A stretch of 64,000 nt of DNA from Atherinomorus stipes (Eukaryota > Chordata > Actinopteri > Atheriniformes > Atherinidae), in assembly GCA_023101725.1 (NCBI GenBank), contig JALJCO010007076.1:620001-684000 (forward strand). Reading direction: 5' to 3'. The translations under genes were made by a program, and so were the position numbers. This document shows, piece after piece, positions 30,460 through 43,345 of this stretch. Each line of letters starts with the position of its first letter. The first letter of the stretch is position 1. The notes under the pieces were generated by a model. The model searched no databases. It saw only the letters and a list, made by a program, of their open reading frames with translations, and was not told the origin of the DNA.

Positions 30460-33192
30460 TCTCAAAGCAACTCAAGATGTTATGCCTCTACATCTTCCAG
30501 GCTGACTTTCTGTCTCCTCATCTGTCCCTTTTATAGTGAAGGACTTTCCTGAAAATTCAAAGATCCATTTGGTTTCGAAGATGAACTGGTTAAATTTTGT
30601 TAATCAAAGATTCAAAGCCAGGTGTTTAACCTTTGACATGAATGTTTGGTCAAAGAAAATGATGTGATGATGTTTTGTATCCAAGAGGTCAAAGGTCACT
30701 TTTGTGTGATATCATTATTGAACATATATCAAAAGACAAGCATGAAAACTGTATTCTAAAGTTTTGAACTTCATTAATGGGCTTGTGTTGAATCCATAGT
30801 TAATATCTATACTGTAGTTAGATCATCTTTAGGAATTGTTTAATAATGATGACTTTGTTTGATGGTTAAATGGTTAGAAACTATTTAAGATTAGCTTCAC
30901 CCTGTGATCAAAATTATTACTCTTAAGTATTTTTTTTTCCTCTCTGAATAAAGTCACACGAAAAGAGTAGGATCCAAAATGTTGATTTCTGATTGATTAT
31001 TGTCACATAAGAGCTTTTAGCTCTTTATGCGAAAAGCTCATTTGTGTTCTCTTTACGAATGTAAATATACAGTTTAAGATAAATACTTATGTAGCGTAGT
31101 AAATGCCACCACACCAAGTTAGCTTTACATTTGCATGGCTTTTACGCAATATATCCACAGAAGGTTGTGCAGAGTTAAGAATTCAACTGTTATTTAAGAT
31201 GTCAGTTTCAGACAATGGAAAAATAGCAACATGGAGGAAATTAAATGCAAAGTGAAATGAAATGAAAAATATTCTATTCATCATGGAGATCTTGATCATG
31301 TAAATTCTCAGAAAAAGACAAAAAGAAGCAGTGCAGTAGACAGCAATAGTCTGTGTGGCAACTGAACTGATCACACCTTCCTTTACTTCTTCTTACTGTA
31401 CAGTAGCTTCTTTTGCTGGTTGCACATGAGCTAAACTGCGTTTGTGCAACATGGCATGATTTCTAGTGGTATGGACAGAAGGCTCCATCCACATGCATAA
31501 TGCATTTATACCTTTGATCATAAATCCGCCCTAAGGCGGAGAATATACTTACTTTTAATTACACATACTGTATGTGCGTTTATCATAGCTGTCCGGTGTG
31601 TTTTGGTTTTGTTTGAAGCACCACGTGAATACTACGCATTCACAAGTTGTGTTAAACGAGTAACTGGTTGGGGCAATGTAGGGTCCACAGTAGAAGAAAT
31701 GAGGGAAAGTTTCAAAGACAAGACATAGGGTGCTTGGTTTAGGGGTCCGACACACTATCTGTTATAAAACTGCTGTCTGTTTCTGACGTAATCACAAAAT
31801 CTACAAAATGATAACCTCAACTGTTACTGTATTTATTGTTTTGTTTACACCCAACAAATTGGGCAACTTTGAGTTCTTTAATGTGCCCCCTTGTGGAATC
31901 AACAGTTATGCTCACAGTAAAAGCTAGCTGCATATGGGAGCACAAGGTTAAAGAGTAAGTACATGTACACTGTATATTCTTTACCTCTAGGTGCATGATA
32001 TATCATACTGATGTTACTCATAAGCCGGTATGAGCTTGTCGACTTATAAACCAATAGATCAACTTTCTGTTAGTATTTTCTTTTGCTGTTTTGCATTGAT
32101 TTAGTCCTGTAATTAGCTAAATTTATTTGCATACAATTTTGCTTAAGACAGAATATATTCTGTTGGGCCACGTCAGCTATGAAAAATCATATAGGTTGTG
32201 CTGATTCGGTATATTTCCCTTTTACACAAACCTTTTATATTTACTAAAGTTGGGTGTAAATAGAGACAGTCAGCATGGGTGAAAGTACAGCAAGATGTCA
32301 AAGCTGATAAAACAGGTCACATTGTCATCTTGACACTGAAGCTCTGCTGCAGTGTGTTTTGTTTGGCTTGCAGTGTGTGATTCTACTACTACTACTAGGT
32401 CAAGGGTGTGGCTGTGCTCAAGTTCACAACACAAAACAGAACAGAACAGCTTAAAAAGACAGTAAAGTCATAAATATTTGGAGCTTAGAAATATAGTTTT
32501 TGTCATTCTTTTCTTGTTTTTTGCTGCAGCTGGTAACAATAAGGAAATATAAGGTAAAAAGACAGTTTAATTAATTAGCGCATACTGATAAACTACCTCT
32601 AGATCAGTAGAAAACATTGTTTCAAATATTTTTTCATGAAATCTCCATACATTATCTTTCAATCTAGCAAATGTAATTGATAAGCACACATTAATGCTAT
32701 TGTGGTGTTGTAGTTATGACATAAATTGAGAATTTTGAAAAGTGTGTTTTAAAATGTACACCTTTTGTTTTCCTAATTTATTCACAAACAGCTAATCAAC
32801 AGGGGGACTGGATTAGTACCAGTGTAAAACTGATCTCTGTAAACCTTTTGTTAGACCTCAAACTATTCGACAGCTAAAGGATAACATAATGTTAACTGTT
32901 TTTCTGATATTGCACAGGTATAGCCCATTTAGTGCAAATGCATTACACCAACTGACTACAGCTAGCACTGTCATCCAAACCAGTTTAACCAGCAAATCAA
33001 CAGTAGTCAAGTTGTTTCCCTCTAAAACTGATGGGTGCAAACACAGGTGCAGAGACGTTGCCTTGTCTCTCGTTTTGCTCAACGGCTTTTCCAAAGAGTT
33101 AGACGTATTTTTCCAGCCCAACAGTGTAGTTAATGTACATCCACTGGAACTGACGGGGTTTTCCACATTAGATATGCATTTATCTATATCTA

Positions 33193-33691
33193 CAGTAATC
33201 TTCAAAATTAACCCTCCAGGTAAAGAAAAGGCTAAATTCACAATAGAAACTAAAGAAACTAAAAATAAATAAAAATTCACAAAATTATAATTTAGTGAAA
33301 TGAATTATTGCTTTTGAATTGTGGTTTGAAATAATAATAACAGAAAACAAATAAACAAAACTGTCTGATACACATTAGAGCACCTTTCCCATGAACATTG
33401 GACCAAAACACCTGTCGACAGGCGTAGAGGTCTTTTTGAACATTAGTGATTACCTCAAAGTGTTGCTCAACAAAATTTTAGCCTCAGAGCCCCATTTTGC
33501 TCTTTTACTTGGTTTATTTTTGTGTGTTTGTTTTTAATATTTCTTTTGAACCACAATTCAAAATCAGTGTCCTGATTTTCTTAGAATTTTTTATTTATTA
33601 TTACTTTTGTCAATTTCAACTTATTTCGCTCCCAGCTGATTTTTTTTTCCTTTCTTTGATTGGAGGGTATGAATAATTTTGAGGACAACTG
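33193..33691. mobile_element. Tc1/mariner-like MITE (copy 2)
   Basis: Its ends are CAGTAATCTTCAAAATTA and, inverted from the right, CAGTTGTCCTCAAAATTA. TA flanks it at 33191-33192 and 33692-33693. The interior is closely similar to the element at 10831-11355, for example cccatgaacattgga against ctcatgaacagtgga, and the cctcagagcccc segment. It has no coding capacity. Confidence 0.9.
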
Positions 33692-33693
33692 TA

Positions 33694-35551
33694 TATCTAT
33701 ATCCATATGTACATTTCTATATGTTGTTGGTACCAAAGAGACAATGTACTGTTCAGCCCAGAAAGACATAAGCTCCTGTTGCTCCACACTCAGTGGGTAA
33801 GCTATGACTCAGCAGTCTGGTGTGAGACAACTTTTTACTCAAGGTCTTGAAGCTTTACTCATTGTTGTCTTACTGTCATTGTGGGGTTTTCTGTTGAGGA
33901 TTTCTGATTAAATCTCAAATCCAGACATAGTCTTTAGTGTGGCTGCATGTGAAAAAAAAAAATCTGTTTCAAAATTTGCAGTGGTTGTGTTGTGTTGCTA
34001 ATGCTAATGAAACTCTGTCTTTGGACTGCCACCCCAAAACCATCTGATAATGTTTTTGTCTATTCTTAACTTTATTTTCAGATTAAAGCACTTAGCAAAT
34101 TAGCAGCACCTGACCCTAATAGTACTTTTATATTATACTTCACAAGCAAGCAGGACATTTTTTTCATCACTGTTAGGTTCTTTTTTTAATTTTTTACTGA
34201 AAAGTAAGCTCCATCATCAAGTATTGGCTGCGTTATCCTATCTTTTTTGCACAATCCAATAAGGTTGTTTGGATTTCCACCTTTTCTGAGGAGAGTTTTT
34301 CTCAAAGTGACAGTTGAGTTCTCTTTCAAGTAGATCTACTGCTCTGCATCACGCTAGCATTAGCCAGCTTCTGCTAAACAGATGGAAATTTTTCCATGGG
34401 CTGATGACTTATTATCCAGATGAGACCATAGTGAATCATCTGCACTGGTTAGTTCTGTTGTTCTGCATTTGTATAAAGCAAACCAAAAGAAAAAAAAAAT
34501 TCCCTGTAAAGATTTAGGTTTCTTCCTGTTTGTCATCAGAGCCGTCAATGTGTCACAAGTTCCCACTCTCCAACAACTACTGTGAACAGAGCAGCTTTTT
34601 ATTTGAGAAAGGGTTTTTAAATTGGGTACAGAAAAGCATTTTTGTTTTGAGAATGTGTTTGCAAAGTACTGATAAGTCACACTTTTATCTCGTGCTACTT
34701 TGTGTAGCTGGAATTTGCTAGCATATTGTGTGGATGCCACAAAATGCAACGTCACATCTGGCATTTCTCAGGCCATGCCACACCTTGCAGGAACCACTGC
34801 TGTATGGAATGTGAGGGTTAATGTGCTGGAATCTGTTTGGGTGTTTTTCTTTTGTTCCTTCAAGAGGCATGGCGTAGGTATGGCAAAAAGCAGAGACAAT
34901 ATAAAAAATAGACAAACTGAAAACAATTCCCTGATGAATGAAATAAAAAGAATTTGTTAGAGGAATGGCAGCACAGTCAGGACTTTGTGCAGTTAAGTTG
35001 GCAGCTGTGAGTGTGCTATATACATACAGTATGTGCAAAGGTGTGCCTTTACAACATTTGAGACAATGTGAAGACCGAAAGTAGATTTAAGCTCATCATG
35101 TGATTGGACTACGTGTGGTTTAGCCTCCAAAGTTAAACATGCTTACAGAAATACTCATAAATCAAACAACACAGGTGGTGATTAACTTTGTATTACAGGC
35201 AATAAACCTCTGGGACTGCACTCAATAAAGCTGCATGTGATACAGTTTTATTGTTTAATTTTATTATTTACGTATTTATTGACCATAGATTGATCTGTAA
35301 TCATAGTTCCACCCAGATAATTGCAGACTTTTAGACCTATTTAAGGACCAAGGAACAAAGACAACATTATTGTTCTCATGTGTTTTGCAAATGTTTATGA
35401 TTTCCCTTTTAGGGCTCATTAAAATGTGGAGTGATTTCATTTTATTGTAGATGACTATAACTGGTTCCTCATATTTAACACAGTTTAAACTTGGAAAACA
35501 TGACTGTGCATCATTAATGCCATGCGACCCAACACTGTTTTGTTTTTAATG
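33694..35551. other. No gene seen
   Basis: AT-rich sequence with short overlapping frames on both strands and no recognised family. Confidence 0.5.
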
Positions 35552-35553
35552 TA

Positions 35554-36141
35554 CACACTCAAAAATAGAGGTACAAGACAGGAACACTTCTGTACAATGT
35601 AGGTACATTTTTTTTTTTTACAAATAATCTCTCAAAAGTACAATATTGGTCTTTATGAGGCCAGAAGTGTACCTATATACTATGAAAAAGGGTCCATAGT
35701 AATATAAAGTACAAATTTGTACCATTTCAACCCTAAGGGTACCTGCAGCATTGAAAAATGTGCGTAGCTTCTACAATAATATAAATAGCAGTCCTTCTAA
35801 ACAGTAGTATAATCATAGTTACTATATTATGATTTTCATGATTATCATAGTAATCATAGTAATAATTATATGTTTAATTATATATGTGTTTAGCCTAATA
35901 GTTACATAATGATTATTTATTTATTATTAGCGTCTTTGATTGTTGTCATAATCTCTATTTTATTGACTTTTATTCATCAGTTTAAATTGGTTTAATTGTA
36001 CTTTATTAACTCATACAGCTTGATAAGGTACAAAAATGGACAGGACCGAAGGGTACAGAAATGTCTTTCAAAAAGGAACACCCCCAGCGACAAGCTTTGC
36101 ATCCTTTTAAGTACAAATTGGTACCTCTATTTTTGAGTGTG
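35554..36141. mobile_element. TA-target MITE with 21-bp perfect TIRs
   Basis: The left end starts CACACTCAAAAATAGAGG and the right end is its exact inverse over 21 bases. TA flanks both sides (35552-35553 and 36142-36143). The interior contains gtaccatttcaaccctaagg and similar GGTAC-rich pieces and no transposase. It fits a Tc1/mariner-type non-autonomous element. Confidence 0.9.
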
Positions 36142-36143
36142 TA

Positions 36144-38524
36144 AGCAAAAATTATTGAAATTCAAATAATCTAAGAGGATTGAAAAGACAAAAAGATATT
36201 TGTTAATGTCTGACTTGGGTGGTGGATGAATTTCTGCGCATTTTTGTCTGGAGCCCACAATAATTAATTTTGGTGTCTGGTGAGGCCTCCAAGGGGTTCA
36301 CTAGTCTTGTTGGAGCTCACAAGGCTTGATGTTGCACCTCACCTTGACTTCTTTAACTTTTGAATTTCCTGAGTGATACCTGAATCCATAGCAATAAATC
36401 AGACTTGTTTCCTCTGTGCATGGGATGAAATAGATGCAGAATCAACACTGATCATTGCTATGTTTGTCACTTGTATTAATGAGCTGTGGGTGAGGGTCTG
36501 AAAGAGGAAGGGATTCCTTCATGGCCCAAAAACAGGAGATTCTGATAATAACTGGAAACGATGTTTAAAAACGGGTGTTTGTGTTTTAAGCTCATTCATG
36601 AAGTGTATTACCTCTTCCTTTGCTATTCCTTTGGTGTAGACTCCATTTTTCCCGGCACTAACACCTACTGACTCAGAGTACTAAATTATATAAAGTCAGT
36701 GTGTCTCAGCAGCAAGAATAAAATGTTATAGAGCTGCATTGATCCTACCGTTTATGTGTGCTCAGATCAATGTGTTGAGCTTCACATAAGCTTCAAAAGG
36801 CTAGCTAATGCTTTCAGCACTTTTGCTGATACAGTGGTTCAGTATGAAGATAACATTTTAATGTCATATTAATTTTTTCTTTTTATTCTGCTTTGATTGC
36901 TCAAGGAGTCCAACTTATATAGATAGCATGGTCAAAGTTCCCCAACTGCCAGCTCATCCATTTCATGTTGCAGTCTGCATGCTCCCAATACCAAAGAATG
37001 CAAAGCATAAAATAAATAGCAGCCTTTTTAGCTGCACACATTGAGGGAGAATCTCCTCTCCCGTATTACGCACTGTAAAGGCGTCAGCTTGACTATTCCT
37101 GGACTACGATAAAGTACTCCACCTCCCCCATGTGCATGAGCGCAGGCCACTGCAGTACATAAACCATGATAAGATTACTCCCTCACACTCTTCCTATCTA
37201 TCCTCCCTCTATCCTCTGCACTTTACCCTGTCTGCCTCCCCCACTCTTGCTCAGTACCTCACCCCTGCCTGCCTCCAACTACTGTAACTCCCCCAAACAC
37301 CCACATATACCCTTCTCCCCCCCAAACATGAACTGCACTGTACTCTGCTACTCCCTACCTGCCATCACATGCACCATACCTCATCATATTTACCTTTATC
37401 TCTTTCTTTCTTTTTACTCTCTCATCACACCTCCTTTATCTCTCTGAGTCTGGGTTATAAAGGGTTAATATGTCATTGTGAACCCAGCGGCCCCAAACAA
37501 GGAACAGACAGAACAAAGATATCTTGTGTAGAATGATTGTGCGTTAGTGTATTTTATTATGAGTAATCACAGAAAAAAAAAAAAGATTGAAGTCATTGTT
37601 TTCATTTTGGCAAAAACATTGAATTATTTGTTTGCAATTGTACAGTAAACATTACAAACATGCCATGTAGAAATTGGATGTGTATTTGCATTTATCTGAC
37701 ATAGAATGTGGTGGAGTTAAAAGAAACCAACTTAACAGTGTCACTGTGTATTCGAATATGTCAAACCCCTTATATTGTGTGAGGCGTTCTTGACGCATTG
37801 CTTCGGTGGAAAGTTTCTATATTAAGACACAGGAAAAAAAAGGAAGAGAGGTTTTTTTTTTATTTTCTTCTTGTTTGCTGACCATCTGCAAAGGGTGCCA
37901 TGGAAACTCTGGGTGTTGTTTCTGGTAGCCACAGATGTCTAGAGGCGGTTGTTTGGTCAACCCAGATGACACAAGGTCATTGTGTCCTTTTATCCAACCT
38001 CATATTGGGTACACACACAAATATGGAATTACCATTGACACTTCAACATTACTAAGAGTTGATACGCTATAAGCACCTACCAACACCCCAAACCAGAAAA
38101 TGCTTTTACGGACAAGAAGCTGTATCTCTGAGGAAAAAAGATGTGGCCTCATAAACTAATTGAAGAAATTAAATCAACCAATTAAGTAAATCAAAGTGCA
38201 GAAGGGTTGAAGGGATGTGGGCAATGAGAATGTGTAAGTTTATAACACTGATGAGTCCTCCTCCAATTCATATTCTGTACAGAAAAAGTAATCATGTTTT
38301 ACTATAATATCCATGACTTTTAAATGCTCTTTAAAATCAGTGTATTAACACCATCCTCCACTTCTTTTCCTCTTTCCATGTTTGACACACCACTTAAATG
38401 TTATCATCTAAACGTAGCTGCTTTAATGTCTATGCTATTATTCAAGCTGTTTTTCTGCAGGCAAAGGAAAATCAGTCTGGAAAATTTTTTTAGGTTACAA
38501 TTTTTGCACTATTTTTGTTTTCAG
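36144..38524. other. No gene seen; pyrimidine-rich tract
   Basis: A C/T-rich stretch at 37160-37445 gives a leucine/proline-rich open frame of 93 codons that is compositional. The rest is AT-rich without recognised features. Confidence 0.55.
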
Positions 38525-38611
38525 TATCAGAATCAGATTAGCTTTACTGTCATTGTAAAAGTACAACGAAATTAAATAGCAGCTCACAAAACAGAATTTT
38601 GTGAGCTGCTA
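38525..38611. mobile_element. LINE 3' tail with hairpin
   Basis: The segment tcagaatcagattagcttta plus ctgtcattgtaaaagtacaa and cgaaatt resembles the common 3' end of fish CR1/Rex-like LINEs. It runs into a perfect inverted repeat with arms 38577-38591 and 38597-38611 and a 5-base loop. Confidence 0.5.
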
Positions 38612-39648
38612 TATGTGTCCTAGGCACCTAGAAATTTAAACTGAAAAAACAAAACAAAAAAGAAAACAAAAAACTCCTTAAAATATTAGAAGTAAAAAAA
38701 TAGAGAAAGGATTGTTTTAAAGGGTTTAAAAAATAAATAGAAATTGATAAAACTAAAGAATTGGTTTAGATTTTGAAGTTCGGTGCACTGTATGAGGAGA
38801 AAAAGATGGTTAAACATTCACAGTTAATCATCTGCTTGGTAATACTAGCCACTTAAAAATGAACAACCATGATCCACATGCTCCTGTACATAACACACAC
38901 ACAAACATACACACCCTGAGGTGACACACAAGAAGAAACCAAACCACAAACTAGCCAGCTTTCCCACACAGTGGGCAGTAAACCAATCTGTTCTGTGTCT
39001 ATAAAAAACAAACCCAGAGGCAACATGGACAAAAAAAACAAAATCAGAGATGATTTTTAAATTAACAAATTAAACAAACAACAAAATAACATGCCAGCAG
39101 CAGTACTACAATTTTGATAAGAATTCACTACAAGAAAAAAAAAATCTGAACCAAAATAAAATGTAAAACCATGCAAGATCAGCCACAGGCGGACTTCCAG
39201 GTAGCCTTTAAATCCCCCGCCGTGTCAGACACACAGCAAACGACAGCTGCCGCTAAAACACTGCAGAGACCCTCAGCAGGGATAATCTGCCATTCCTGAT
39301 TGGACTTGAACCATAAATATTCAAAACACAGTTGTTCACCCCACTGCAATTTCTGTTGCATTGCCCTCACTGAGCTGACCTTTGACCTCAAGACAGCATG
39401 CGCTATATATTGACCTTAGGACATTTTTGGCAAAAGATATCTCAAAAAGTTTAATGAGGAATGCTTTGGGGTTGCCAGCTTATATCAGTTAGGGACATTT
39501 TGGGGCAAGGATATTATTTATACTTGGGTATCATCCTTTGATTTAATTTCTTTGGGCTCTGGTTAAATAGTCTTCTTAAGTACAATGATCTAGTGGGATC
39601 TAAAGAACAGCAGCCACTGGAAGAGCTGGCCAAATTCTCTAAATGCTA

Positions 39649-39679
<31 letters not shown>

Positions 39680-40111
39680 ACACCCAAAACTTTAATGCTT
39701 TTTTTAATCCTCTGCTTTATTATCAGAAACACTAAGTTATCATTTATGACAGGAGAGAAGATAATGCTGTCCCACACAGTTTATTGCAGCAGCATTCAGA
39801 GTTATGCTCAGTTATTTTCATACAGTAGCTTAATAACTGGCAGGCAGGATTGTTAGTGTGAGCAGTCTATATAGATAGACAGGCAGAATAAACATTGCAT
39901 TTCTTGGCGTAAATGGTTGGATTCTCGTTGCAGCATGACTATCTTTTCCTTGACTTCATGATGTTTTTTAACAATGCCAAGGAAATGTGTATAAAACAGA
40001 CAAAAAAAACCTTGGGCTATGAACCAAATATGATGTCATGCATAACTTTGTCTGTCTGGAGAAACTACAGTGTATAAACCTACATGCAAACTATTCATTT
40101 AGGTGTCCTAT
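38612..40111. other. No gene seen
   Basis: A-rich sequence with several AAAAC-type runs (about 38640-38670 and 39655-39680). No frames or ends were recognised. Confidence 0.5.
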
Positions 40112-40124
40112 TGGTTGATACATA

Positions 40125-40752
40125 CCGTACCGTACCATACCGTCTTCTTCCGCTTATCCGGGATGGGGTTGCGGGGGCAGCTGCCTAAGCAGGGAAGCCC
40201 AGACTTCCCTCACCCCAGCCACAGCCGCCAGCTCATCCGGGGGGATCCCGAGGCGTTCCCGGGCCAGCTGGGAGACGTAGTCCCTCCAGCGTGTCCCGGG
40301 CCTCCCCCGGGGTCTGGTCCTGGTGGAACGTGCCTGGAGAACCTCACCAGGGAGGCGTCCAGGAGCCATCCTGACCAGATACCTGAGCCACCACATCTGG
40401 CTCTTCTCGACAGCCGGAAATGCAGACCAAGCTCTCGCACCGGACGTACAGAGACCAGACAGCTCGAACAAGGGGGTCCGGCACCCCGTTCTCCCAGAGC
40501 ACCCCCCACAGGAATCCCTGGGGGACACGATCGAACGCCTTCTCCAAGTCCACAAAGCACATGTAGACTGGTTGGGCGAACTCCCATGCCCCCTCCAGGA
40601 TCCTGAAGAGGGTGTAGAGCTGGTCCACTGTTCCACGACCAAGACGAAAAACACACTGCTCTGCCTCAATCCAAGGTTCGACTATCCGACGGACCCTCCT
40701 CTACAGGACCCCCAAATAGACCTTACCAGGAACGCTGAGAAGTGTGATCCCC
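40125..40752 (-). mobile_element. RTE-like LINE, internally deleted, 13-bp TSD
   Basis: A minus-strand copy flanked by TGGTTGATACATA at 40112-40124 and 40753-40765. The 3' end lies at the left, with a GGTAC-type microsatellite tail (about 40125-40145). Coding remains join an early polymerase segment to the far C-terminus. The C-terminal end matches the LINE at 3516-3835 although the tail repeat differs. Clade is assigned by resemblance only. Confidence 0.9.
40154..40669 (-). pseudogene. LINE polymerase fragment joined to C-terminus
   Basis: Minus-strand frame 40628-40344 gives VYMCFVDLEKAFDRVPQGFL and WENGVPDPLVRAVWSLYVRC, a reverse transcriptase segment with the first catalytic aspartate in CFVDLEKAFD. 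Frame 40669-40154 then gives LRYLVRMAPGRLPGEVLQ, RPGTRWRDYVSQLARERLGI and LLRQLPPQP of the C-terminus. The DD-containing palm and the thumb, normally several hundred residues, are missing between them. The frame also shifts, so the copy is dead. Confidence 0.86.
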
Positions 40753-40765
40753 TGGTTGATACATA

Positions 40766-41540
40766 TGGAAGTATTTAATTGACTGGTAACAGCTTCTTTA
40801 TTCTTTTTCTATTCTTACTCATCTTTTACATGATTTGGGTGCCTTTTGCTGAAAAAACCCAAACCTGAAACCCTACGTCCAAGTTGTACAATTAGTGTTG
40901 CTAGAGTTTTTAACTCTTCACTTTTTCCCATCTGCACCTTCGTCACAGTGCAATTCATTATTTAGCTGCTAGCAGCTAGCATCTGCTCAGTCGGCCAAGG
41001 GGGAAACACTAAGTACTGGTACGTCACGTATGTTTGGTAGATAAGAAGCTTTCTTTTTCAAACATAACGCCTCAACTAGCCTTTCTGAAAGTGGGGCTCC
41101 ACAAATTCAAAGTGAAAATGTTCTCCTGCGTCGCTAATTTTGCTCATGATATGTCTGGTAACACTTAAAAACATCTTATAGGATTGCTAATTTTGTTTTC
41201 CATCAGAGACCTTGGAATGTTGTTTAGGGGTTTCTGTACAGATGCACCGGTGAACTGTGTAAGTGGATCCATGTTTTCTCTCCTCTCTCTCTCTCTCTCC
41301 CTCTCCCTCACTCACTCCTTTCTCTCTGTTCCACTTTCTATCTGTTAACTTTCCTTTTTCCCCTGTCAAGTCCAGCAGTATGGTATGGAATGCTGTTATA
41401 AACAAATGTTTAGTTAAAGAAATAAAATGAATAGAAAGGATATCAAGGGGAGCCTTGTGTTCATAAAGCTCCCCTTGGCAAAGCAAAACTGTTCAAAACA
41501 ATAAAGCAACCAGATCACCATTCTGCTTGCTACGATGCTG
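40766..41540. other. No gene seen; CT-rich repeat
   Basis: A CT-rich tract spans about 41276-41330. The remaining sequence is unique and non-coding as far as I can see. Confidence 0.5.
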
Positions 41541-41640
41541 AAAAATACTTTATTCATCCCAGAAGGGAAATTCAGCAATGTAAAAAAAAAAAAAGAAGCT
41601 CACTCTTTTTTTTTTTTTTTTTTTTTGTCTGGACAGGACA
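41540..41640. mobile_element. LINE tail-like segment with A and T runs
   Basis: The sequence aatactttattcatcccaga followed by agggaaattcag is a common fish LINE 3' end. It is followed by A- and T-runs (about 41582-41625). No LINE body is seen. Confidence 0.45.
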
Positions 41641-41663
41641 AGTAAAAAAAAAAAAAGAAAAAA

Positions 41664-41925
41664 AGTGTAATTTCAAGATTAGATAACATTTAAATGGATG
41701 AGTTACAAAAAAAAAATTCACCCCCCTCACAGTTGACATGAAGGTAAGCTTGACCTATTAAACCTCAAATGATTTTTTGAACCAGGCTGTAAACATGTTT
41801 ATTTCTGCTGTGAAGTTGGTGTTTTTAACATGGGAGTCTATGTGGATCTGCTCTGTTTTGCTGCCAGCCCCTAGCGGATCAAGGGAGAACTACAAAAAAT
41901 GACTTCTTCCGGGGAGCCTCATAGT
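41664..41925. mobile_element. Repeat X copy 2 (partial, reverse orientation)
   Basis: The inverse of the copy at 25907 is recognisable by ccctcacagttgacatgaag, aggctgtaaacatgtttatt and gccagcccctagcggatcaa. It is truncated at its left side and abuts a TTAA MITE relic at 41942. Confidence 0.75.
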
Positions 41926-41941
41926 TGGCCACCTGAGGTTG

Positions 41942-42179
41942 CCGCTTGATCAAAACTGTCAGGGTCGTGTACGTAGCGTCAACTGTATCACATCCGCAGG
42001 ACTGCATGGGAAATTCGGCCACCGAATCGCATCGCATTATGCAGCACACAGCCTGTTCCAGGCAACGGAGGGAGACGTGGGTGGGCTATTTTTGTTTTTT
42101 AATGCTTCATCACCCATTAGCACAAAAAAAAAACGGACATGCATGTTTATTCTTTCACACTTCCTGCCCTGTAGTCCCT
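41942..42179. mobile_element. TTAA-target MITE, partial
   Basis: The right end TAGTCCCT is followed by TTAA at 42180-42183. Inside, gcagcacacagcctgttcca and attttttgttttttaatgct match the inverse of the element at 16668-17142. The left terminus is missing. Confidence 0.75.
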
Positions 42180-42954
42180 TTAACTGTTCCCTGACAACTT
42201 TAATAAGCCCACGGCTAATTTTGTATTAAGATACATGCTTATATTTGAAAGGCAGCGAGGAGAAAGGACCAAAACGGTACAGCAAAGAGAGAGCATGCAA
42301 CGTAGGACATTTTCCTTAAACAAGTCACATTCAAGGAAGTTTTTCTTGTACTTAACTACCACACAGAAAAAAAGCCATTGTTTGTATAAGATGCAGGTGA
42401 GATATAATGGGAAGTACAGGTGAGCTGACGTTTATAGGTCCCAAAATGCAAGAACAATCAACATGGTTAACACAGCATGAGCACCAAAGCTCTAAAGAGT
42501 TATGGCTGCTCTTTACTCAGCATGATCTGTTCTGTTCTGCAGGAGATGCTTACTTTATGAGGATAAATCAGCAGGAGACCATCCATTTATCGAGGTAGCT
42601 CAGTTTTGCCAAAACTTCTAAAATAAGAGCAAACTCTAGAACGATTTTATGTGTTCCTGACTCAGGGGTAAGTCAGCCGACAAATTTATCCCTCATTAAT
42701 GATAATAATACCCTTCCAGGGCTATTTTCAGCCAGCGGTGCTTGCCATCAGATACATTTTTAGTCTGTTTAAATGCTCTGTGCTTTTTTCCAGCTCTCAG
42801 TTTCTGAGGGGAAATAGAGGCTGGTGGAGAGACCTCAGACCACAGGATGGAACTACGTCAGGCCCATTAAGACGCCAGAAGTTCACTAAGTATAGGGAGC
42901 ACTCCTTAGGTCGCACGCTGTTCCTCTTCCCCTCTTGCTTAATGGGAAAGTATA

Positions 42955-42979
42955 TGTGTGTGTGTGTGTGTGTGTGTGT
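42955..42979. repeat. TG microsatellite
   Basis: Twelve TG units, uninterrupted. Confidence 0.95.
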
Positions 42980-43269
42980 ACGTAGTGGTTATAAAGTCCA
43001 GGATTGTTTGTCAAGTCAACATGAGACCTTAAGTATATTATGTTGATGAAAATTGATTAAAATTTAGCTGACAGACCATTCCTCATCTGACTCCCAACTA
43101 TCTATTTAGTGGTTTACATTTACCATTAGTGGCTGCACTCCTCCTGAGTCACTGCTGTGTTATGCATGCATTTTAAATGGAGGATGATTAGAGCACCAAA
43201 TACCTTTAGCAGAATGAAGTTTCTGTTTGGAGTTTGTTCAAATAGGTACATTTTAAGGCTGTGAGGATT

Positions 43270-43272
<3 letters not shown>

Positions 43273-43344
<72 letters not shown>
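43273..43344. repeat. Compound AT/AG microsatellite
   Basis: Twenty-seven AT units (43273-43326) pass directly into nine AG units (43327-43344). Confidence 0.95.

Positions 43345-43345
<1 letters not shown>

Larger units (their letters stand above)
27621..33192. other. Mostly unique non-coding sequence
   Basis: Only homopolymers, a G4-forming tract (29924-29946) and a poly-G run (30437-30459) stand out. The stretch 29600-30060 is less AT-rich and repeat-free, and could be conserved non-coding DNA. An unexplained pair of overlapping open frames lies at 32858-33280. Confidence 0.5.

Noticed and set aside
37166..37447. 93-codon leucine/proline-rich frame
   Set aside because: It is explained by a pyrimidine-rich tract; such tracts lack stop codons in one frame.
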